DNA of 64,000 bases from contig CAJTZC010000002.1 of assembly GCA_910583745.1 (NCBI GenBank), positions 39,983-103,982 of the forward strand, in the 5' to 3' direction. Origin of the DNA: an uncultured Bacilli bacterium. Its GTDB lineage: Bacteria > Bacillota_I > Bacilli_A > RF39 > UBA660. The translations under genes were made by a program, and so were the position numbers. Position 1 is the stretch's first letter. Each line of letters starts with the position of its first letter. Below the pieces are notes generated by a model. That model saw nothing but the letters and a program-made list of their open reading frames with translations, had not been told where the DNA came from and ran no database searches. Positions 60,157-64,000 of this stretch are shown in pieces.

Positions 60157-61311
60157 TTGTATTATTTAAAACTTTTTGATAAAGATTTGCTGTCTTTCGA
60201 AATGGACAATGATTTTGGCTTAACGATAAAGAATATCAAAGTTCTTACTGATGAGAAAGAATTGCTTCCTCTCGTGTTGCGTGACCAGATTGACGAGGGA
60301 ACAGTGGAAATTTTTTTAAAGAGTCGTTTTATTCCTAAAAATAGAACGTTTGTCAATTCTATACTCGAGTCTGCGGGTTTAAATATAAATGATAGAAAAG
60401 CGATTATTGATGTTAGCAAAGGATTGTCTTTGACTGATAGTTATTGGATAGTACAGGATAATTCGTTGCGATTTAAAGATTATAATTTGTTCGACAACAA
60501 TTTTTCTAAAGTCTTGTCTCTCATTGCCTTCACTGGTTATTCATCGACAGTAAAAGGTCTTACGACTTCTCCTGAATTCACTACAAATGGAATGCTTCCT
60601 AAAGCTTGGAGAAAACGCGGGGAAGAAATCTATCTTTTTAAGGGGAGCACAGAGTCTTATCGTTTTGCGAACTGTGGCTTAGAACCTTATTCGGAATATT
60701 ATGCTTCTCAAGTTGCAAAGAAAATGGGAATTTGTCATGTAGAATACGGTTTAAGTCGATGGAAAAAGACACTCTCATCGACTTGTAAATTGTTTACTAG
60801 CAAGGATATCTCTTATGTACAAATTGGAGATGTAGTGACACATGGTGGAATAAAAGCAGTGTATGAATTTGTTAGAAAGCATGGATTTGAAGATAAATTT
60901 TCTGATATGATATTATTCGATTCCCTTTGTATGAATGCAGACAGGCATTTCGGAAATTTTGGCCTGCTTCGAAATAACCACTCTGGTAAATTTATCGATA
61001 TGGCTCCCATTTTCGACAACGGAGAGAGCCTGTTGACTCGTGCTTTAGATGACGTCTTTAGCAGTAAAGAAGCGTTTTTAGAATATATTTGGAAGAGTGA
61101 AGTCGACGTATCGTATTATGGTGTTCGATATGAAGATTTAGTGAGAGAATTTTGTAATAAGAATCAAATAGTTAAATTGAGGAAACTTTTAAACTTTGAA
61201 TTCACTAAACATAGTACGTACAATTTGTCTAGTAAAAGACTAAGATTCTTGAGTTTGATGATACGAGAGAGAGCAAGAAGGTTTATCGATATTTTAAGCG
61301 AAAAAAAATAA
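60157..61311 (+). CDS. HipA-like (CtkA-type) protein kinase
   Basis: The 384-residue protein has a HipA-fold kinase core: KAWRKRGEEIYLFKG (nucleotide-binding Lys region), CMNADRHFGNFGLLRN (catalytic DRH-x3-N) and IFDNGESLL (metal-binding Asp). The N-terminal 100 residues are not of the HipA type. No hipB-like antitoxin gene is adjacent. Stand-alone kinases of this layout are common in Firmicutes. The TTG at 60157 is chosen because AAAGGTGTGAG lies just before it; a longer frame begins at 60136. Target unknown. Confidence 0.85.
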   Translation: MYYLKLFDKDLLSFEMDNDFGLTIKNIKVLTDEKELLPLVLRDQIDEGTVEIFLKSRFIPKNRTFVNSILESAGLNINDRKAIIDVSKGLSLTDSYWIVQDNSLRFKDYNLFDNNFSKVLSLIAFTGYSSTVKGLTTSPEFTTNGMLPKAWRKRGEEIYLFKGSTESYRFANCGLEPYSEYYASQVAKKMGICHVEYGLSRWKKTLSSTCKLFTSKDISYVQIGDVVTHGGIKAVYEFVRKHGFEDKFSDMILFDSLCMNADRHFGNFGLLRNNHSGKFIDMAPIFDNGESLLTRALDDVFSSKEAFLEYIWKSEVDVSYYGVRYEDLVREFCNKNQIVKLRKLLNFEFTKHSTYNLSSKRLRFLSLMIRERARRFIDILSEKK

Positions 61312-61337
61312 AGATTTGGCGAGCACCAAATCTTTTT
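61310..61337. terminator. Terminator between the kinase gene and rbr
   Basis: AAAGATTTGG and CCAAATCTTT form a 10-pair perfect stem with a 6-base loop and T run; it probably serves both convergent genes. Confidence 0.9.
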
Positions 61338-61345
61338 AAAATTTT

Positions 61346-61885
61346 TTAATAGTTCGTAGCTTTAAGCTCCATATAAGATTCTTTGTGTTTGCATACTGGG
61401 CAGACTTTTAAAGCGTCTTTTCCATAATATACGTGCCCACAGTTTCTGCAAATCCATACTGTGTCTTCGTCTTTGTGGAAAACTTTATCGTTTTCAACAT
61501 TTCCAAGAAGTGTAAGATATCTTTCTTCATGATTCTTCTCGATTTCTCCAACCATTTCGAATAATTTTGCAATTTGGTCAAAGCCTTCTTCTTTTGCGGT
61601 TGCAGCGAATTCTTTATACATGTCTGTCCATTCAAAGTTTTCTCCTGCCGCAGCGTCTTTTAAGTTTTCTAGCGTGCTAGGAACTTCGCCTCCATGTAAT
61701 TCTTTGAACCACATTTTTGCGTGTTCTTTTTCGTTGTTTGCTGTCTCTTCGAAGATAGCGGCTATCTGTTCGTAGCCTTCCTTTCTCGCCTTACTAGCAT
61801 AGTAAGTGTATTTGTTTCTCGCTTGAGATTCCCCAGCGAACGCAGCCATTAAGTTAGCTTCTGTTTTACTTCCGTGTAATTCCAT
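61346..61885 (-). CDS. rbr: Rubrerythrin
   Basis: Rubrerythrin reduces hydrogen peroxide in anaerobes and microaerophiles using a di-iron site. The 179-residue protein has the ferritin-like four-helix part (AAFAGESQARNKYTYYASKA and EETANNEKEHAKMWFKEL give the E and E-x2-H iron ligands; EIEKNHEERYL the second pair) and a C-terminal rubredoxin domain with CRNCGHVYYG and CPVCKH. It is monocistronic and leftward. It points to a strict or moderate anaerobe. Confidence 0.97.
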   Translation of the reverse strand: MELHGSKTEANLMAAFAGESQARNKYTYYASKARKEGYEQIAAIFEETANNEKEHAKMWFKELHGGEVPSTLENLKDAAAGENFEWTDMYKEFAATAKEEGFDQIAKLFEMVGEIEKNHEERYLTLLGNVENDKVFHKDEDTVWICRNCGHVYYGKDALKVCPVCKHKESYMELKATNY

Positions 61886-62009
61886 TGTGTTTACTTCCTT
61901 TCTTATATTGGTTTCACGATAATTAGTGTACCATAAATTACATTTTTTTCAAACAAAAATGCTACAGTTTTTTGAAATTTTCTTGTATAATAGAAATCGG
62001 TGATGAAAA

Positions 62010-63320
62010 ATGTTTGAATACATGGGAGATAGAATTAACAACGCAATTAAAAATATTAAAGGAATGGGAAAAATTACTGAAAAAAATATCGACGACGCGG
62101 TGAGAGAAATCAGAATGGCTCTTTTGGAAGCGGATGTCAATTTCTCAGTGGTTAAGGAATTCGTAGCGAATGTCAAAGAGCAAGCTTTGGGTATGGAAGT
62201 GGGAAAGAGCATTAAACCCGATGAACTTTTCATAAAGATTGTCCGCGATGAGCTCATCAAGTTGCTCGGTGAAGATACAGCGGAGCTCGCGACGAATGGG
62301 AATCCTACAATAATCATGATGGTCGGATTGCAGGGAAGTGGTAAAACGACGACTTGTGGAAAACTCTCTAACTATGTAAGGAAGAAAGCTTCTAAGCGTC
62401 CTCTTTTGGTCGCCTGTGACGTGTATAGACCCGCGGCCATCGACCAATTGAAACAGATAGGAAAATCTTTAAATATTCCTGTGTTTGATGAGGGCACGGA
62501 GAAAAAGCCTGTCGATATTATTAAGGCTGCTCTAGAAAAAGCGAAAGAGGAGAAGAACGATTTTGTCATCATCGATACGGCTGGTCGACTTCAAATCGAC
62601 GAGAAGCTCATGGATGAGTTGGTCGAAATCAGTGAGAATTTTAAACTCGATGAGACGATTTTGGTCATCGATGCCATGATGGGGCAAGACGCCATCAATG
62701 TCATCAATGGATTTAATGATAAGCTCAAGCTTACAGGCGCCATTTTAACTAAGATGGACGGAAATACGAAGGGCGGAGTCGCTCTATCTGTGAGACATCT
62801 TACGAATGTACCTATCAAATTTATCGGTGACTCTGAGAAGATGGACGGACTTACGCAGTTCGACCCAAAACGAATGGCCGACCGGATTCTCGACATGGGA
62901 GATATCTTATCTATTGCAGAGAAGGTGGAAGAATCTATCGATATCGATGAGGCGACGGACTTAGCAAAGAAAATGCAAAAGGGTAAATTTGATTTGGATG
63001 ACTTCTTAAATACTTTTAAACAGATTAGAAAGATGGGCCCTTTAGAAAACATATTGAAGATGATACCAGGTGCCAGAAATGCAGGCTTAGCCAATGTGCA
63101 GATTGATCCAAAAGAGATGGCTCATATCGAGGCTATTATTTTGTCGATGACCCCTTATGAGAGAAAGCATCCGGATGAAATTAAGCATTCTAGAAAACAA
63201 AGAATTTCTAAGGGATGTGGCCGAGGTGTCGAAGAGATAAATCGGTTATTAAATCAATTTGAGAATATGAGAAAAATGATGAAGCAACTCACAAGTGGAA
63301 ATATGAAAATGCCATTTTAA
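62010..63320 (+). CDS. ffh: Signal recognition particle protein Ffh
   Basis: Ffh binds signal sequences and the SRP RNA and targets ribosomes to FtsY. The N domain leads into the GTPase domain with G1 GLQGSGKTT, DTAGRLQIDEKLM (G3) and TKMDGNTKGG (G4), and the M domain ends with KQRISKGCGRG (RNA-binding SKGSGR loop with Cys for Ser) and a Met-rich tail. The 436-residue length is normal. A TATAAT box and GGTGATG precede the ATG. The usual neighbours ylxM and rpsP are absent. Confidence 0.97.
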   Translation: MFEYMGDRINNAIKNIKGMGKITEKNIDDAVREIRMALLEADVNFSVVKEFVANVKEQALGMEVGKSIKPDELFIKIVRDELIKLLGEDTAELATNGNPTIIMMVGLQGSGKTTTCGKLSNYVRKKASKRPLLVACDVYRPAAIDQLKQIGKSLNIPVFDEGTEKKPVDIIKAALEKAKEEKNDFVIIDTAGRLQIDEKLMDELVEISENFKLDETILVIDAMMGQDAINVINGFNDKLKLTGAILTKMDGNTKGGVALSVRHLTNVPIKFIGDSEKMDGLTQFDPKRMADRILDMGDILSIAEKVEESIDIDEATDLAKKMQKGKFDLDDFLNTFKQIRKMGPLENILKMIPGARNAGLANVQIDPKEMAHIEAIILSMTPYERKHPDEIKHSRKQRISKGCGRGVEEINRLLNQFENMRKMMKQLTSGNMKMPF

Positions 63321-63388
63321 TAAATAGGTAGTTCTTGATATTGGATAGTAGATATGAAAAGTAGTTTTGAAAAATGACAAATACCTAA

Positions 63389-63415
63389 ACATTTATTTTA
63401 ATTACTCATAATATA
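63389..63415 (+). promoter_or_regulatory. Possible sigma-K-type promoter of the cotD-like gene
   Basis: AC at 63389, a 16-base spacer and CATAATATA at 63407 match the sigma K pattern AC-N16-CATA-N3-TA. No TTGACA-like box is placed for sigma A. It lies 15 bases before the ATG region with AGAAAGGAAAG as ribosome site. Confidence 0.5.
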
Positions 63416-63429
63416 CACTAGAAAGGAAA

Positions 63430-63819
63430 GTGTATTTTATGTTAAGAAATAGATGTTATGACAGACCTATGGCTTATAGTTCTGAATCTATGCAATTTTC
63501 TAGTACAAATATGAATGCTGAATATCCAACAGCAATGCCTCAAATGCCTGAGATGAATATGGGTACTGGAATGAATATGGGAATGGGAATGGGAATGGGT
63601 TGCTGTTCTTCAATGGGCTGTCAAATGCCTCCAGTTCAAGAATGTCCACAGGAGAGAGTATGCCATAGAGAGTTCGTCCATGAAGTACCTCATATCGTAC
63701 CAATAAATACTAGAGTAATCAATCATCATATCTATAGACATTCTTATACTCCATGCTATACTTGCTGTGAAGAGAATGTAGTAAGCAATGTCTACGATGG
63801 ATGCCCTAACAATTTTTAA
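63430..63819 (+). CDS. CotD-like spore coat protein
   Basis: A 129-residue protein with a Met/Gly-rich low-complexity middle (MGMGMGMGCC, about residues 41-58), many Cys, and a C-terminal HEVPHIVPINTRVINHHIYR that matches the His-rich VVPHIHP-HTT-VN-H-Y core of CotD-family inner coat proteins. It ends with a Cys cluster (YTPCYTCC). No signal peptide or helix is present, as expected for coat assembly from the mother cell. The upstream promoter fits sigma K. It suggests spore coat formation in this lineage. Confidence 0.75.
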   Translation: MYFMLRNRCYDRPMAYSSESMQFSSTNMNAEYPTAMPQMPEMNMGTGMNMGMGMGMGCCSSMGCQMPPVQECPQERVCHREFVHEVPHIVPINTRVINHHIYRHSYTPCYTCCEENVVSNVYDGCPNNF

Positions 63820-63844
63820 AAGAATATTTTTTTAGAATATTATG

Positions 63845-63870
63845 CCAGTCAAAATGCTTGACTGGTTTTT
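63845..63870 (+). terminator. Terminator after the cotD-like gene
   Basis: CCAGTCAA and TTGACTGG form an 8-pair stem with an AATGC loop and five Ts. The remaining bases to the window edge are AT-rich with no gene seen. Confidence 0.85.
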
Positions 63871-64000
63871 AAAATCTAATAGAAACATAGAAATTGCTTA
63901 AGATTTTTTTTCTAAATAAAATAAGAAAACTGACAAAAATGTCAAAAAATGTAGAAATGTAAATGATGTGAGACCAAATTTTTGAAAAAAGTCAAAGTAA

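Noticed and set aside
1..64000. TGA read as tryptophan (Mollicutes code)
   Set aside because: Many conserved genes (sigH, ychF, rlmB neighbours, tsaB) end correctly at TGA, and the only tRNA-Trp seen has a CCA anticodon.

Overview
The window looks like core chromosome of a low-GC Gram-positive bacterium of the Bacilli type that uses the standard bacterial code: many genes end in TGA, and the one tRNA-Trp reads CCA. mrnC-rlmB-sigH, tsaE/tsaB/rimI/tsaD, ffh, prsA, recX, dnaE, a CIRCE-controlled small heat-shock gene and many strong U-tailed hairpin terminators support this. A SigH-type sigma factor, a CotD-like coat protein, a YjcZ-like miniprotein and a SleB-type cell-wall hydrolase suggest a sporulating, or recently sporulating, lineage. 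My inference is an uncultured gut-type Bacilli relative (RF39/RFN20-like or Erysipelotrichia-like); the genus cannot be read from the sequence.

Layout. 0-4.1 kb: end of lgt, trxB, the mrnC-rlmB-sigH cluster and ychF. 4.1-7.3 kb: a membrane-tethered HTH regulator, secreted and membrane proteins, and a SleB-type hydrolase facing left. 7.3-9.45 kb: tRNA-Trp followed by an AT-rich degraded island with a class III Fic protein, a short SSB and broken genes. 9.7-14.4 kb: a 1568-residue multidomain surface protein. 14.6-16.6 kb: a beheaded ABC ATPase, an anchored protein and a Nudix hydrolase. 16.7-22.3 kb: a duplicated exported-protein gene, one copy killed by a stop codon, around an acyltransferase, followed by a YfhO-type membrane protein. 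22.3-26.9 kb: assorted membrane proteins, a Nudix enzyme, a PAP2 phosphatase, a LytTR regulator and an RluA-type pseudouridine synthase.

26.9-41.0 kb is a surface-glycan locus. It has a ligase/polymerase-like membrane protein, a TagGH/Wzm-Wzt-type ABC exporter, four glycosyltransferases (one fused to a GT-C membrane domain), two related FAR-G/GW-GS proteins (one with a HAD phosphatase domain), a DUF2304 protein, an SMR-type transporter and a sugar nucleotidyltransferase. The middle (about 30.0-37.0 kb) is visibly AT-richer and lacks the GTC-rich codon habit of the flanks, as expected of an exchangeable serotype cassette; the switch falls inside the fused glycosyltransferase gene.

41.0-64 kb returns to housekeeping: cyclophilin lipoprotein, CIRCE-hsp20, the t6A genes, a ZIP transporter, an SDR-like protein lacking the usual lysine, a compact HExxH protein resembling M3 peptidases, recX, prsA, rpmB (L28), a DnaE with a degenerate PHP domain, an anchored protein ending in NPKTG plus a membrane segment, a PRPP-synthetase-like protein, a HipA-fold kinase, rubrerythrin, ffh and a cotD-like gene. 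No CRISPR array, intact prophage or insertion sequence was seen. The most novel-looking material is the glycan cassette with its paired FAR-G/GW-GS proteins, and the tRNA-adjacent Fic island.
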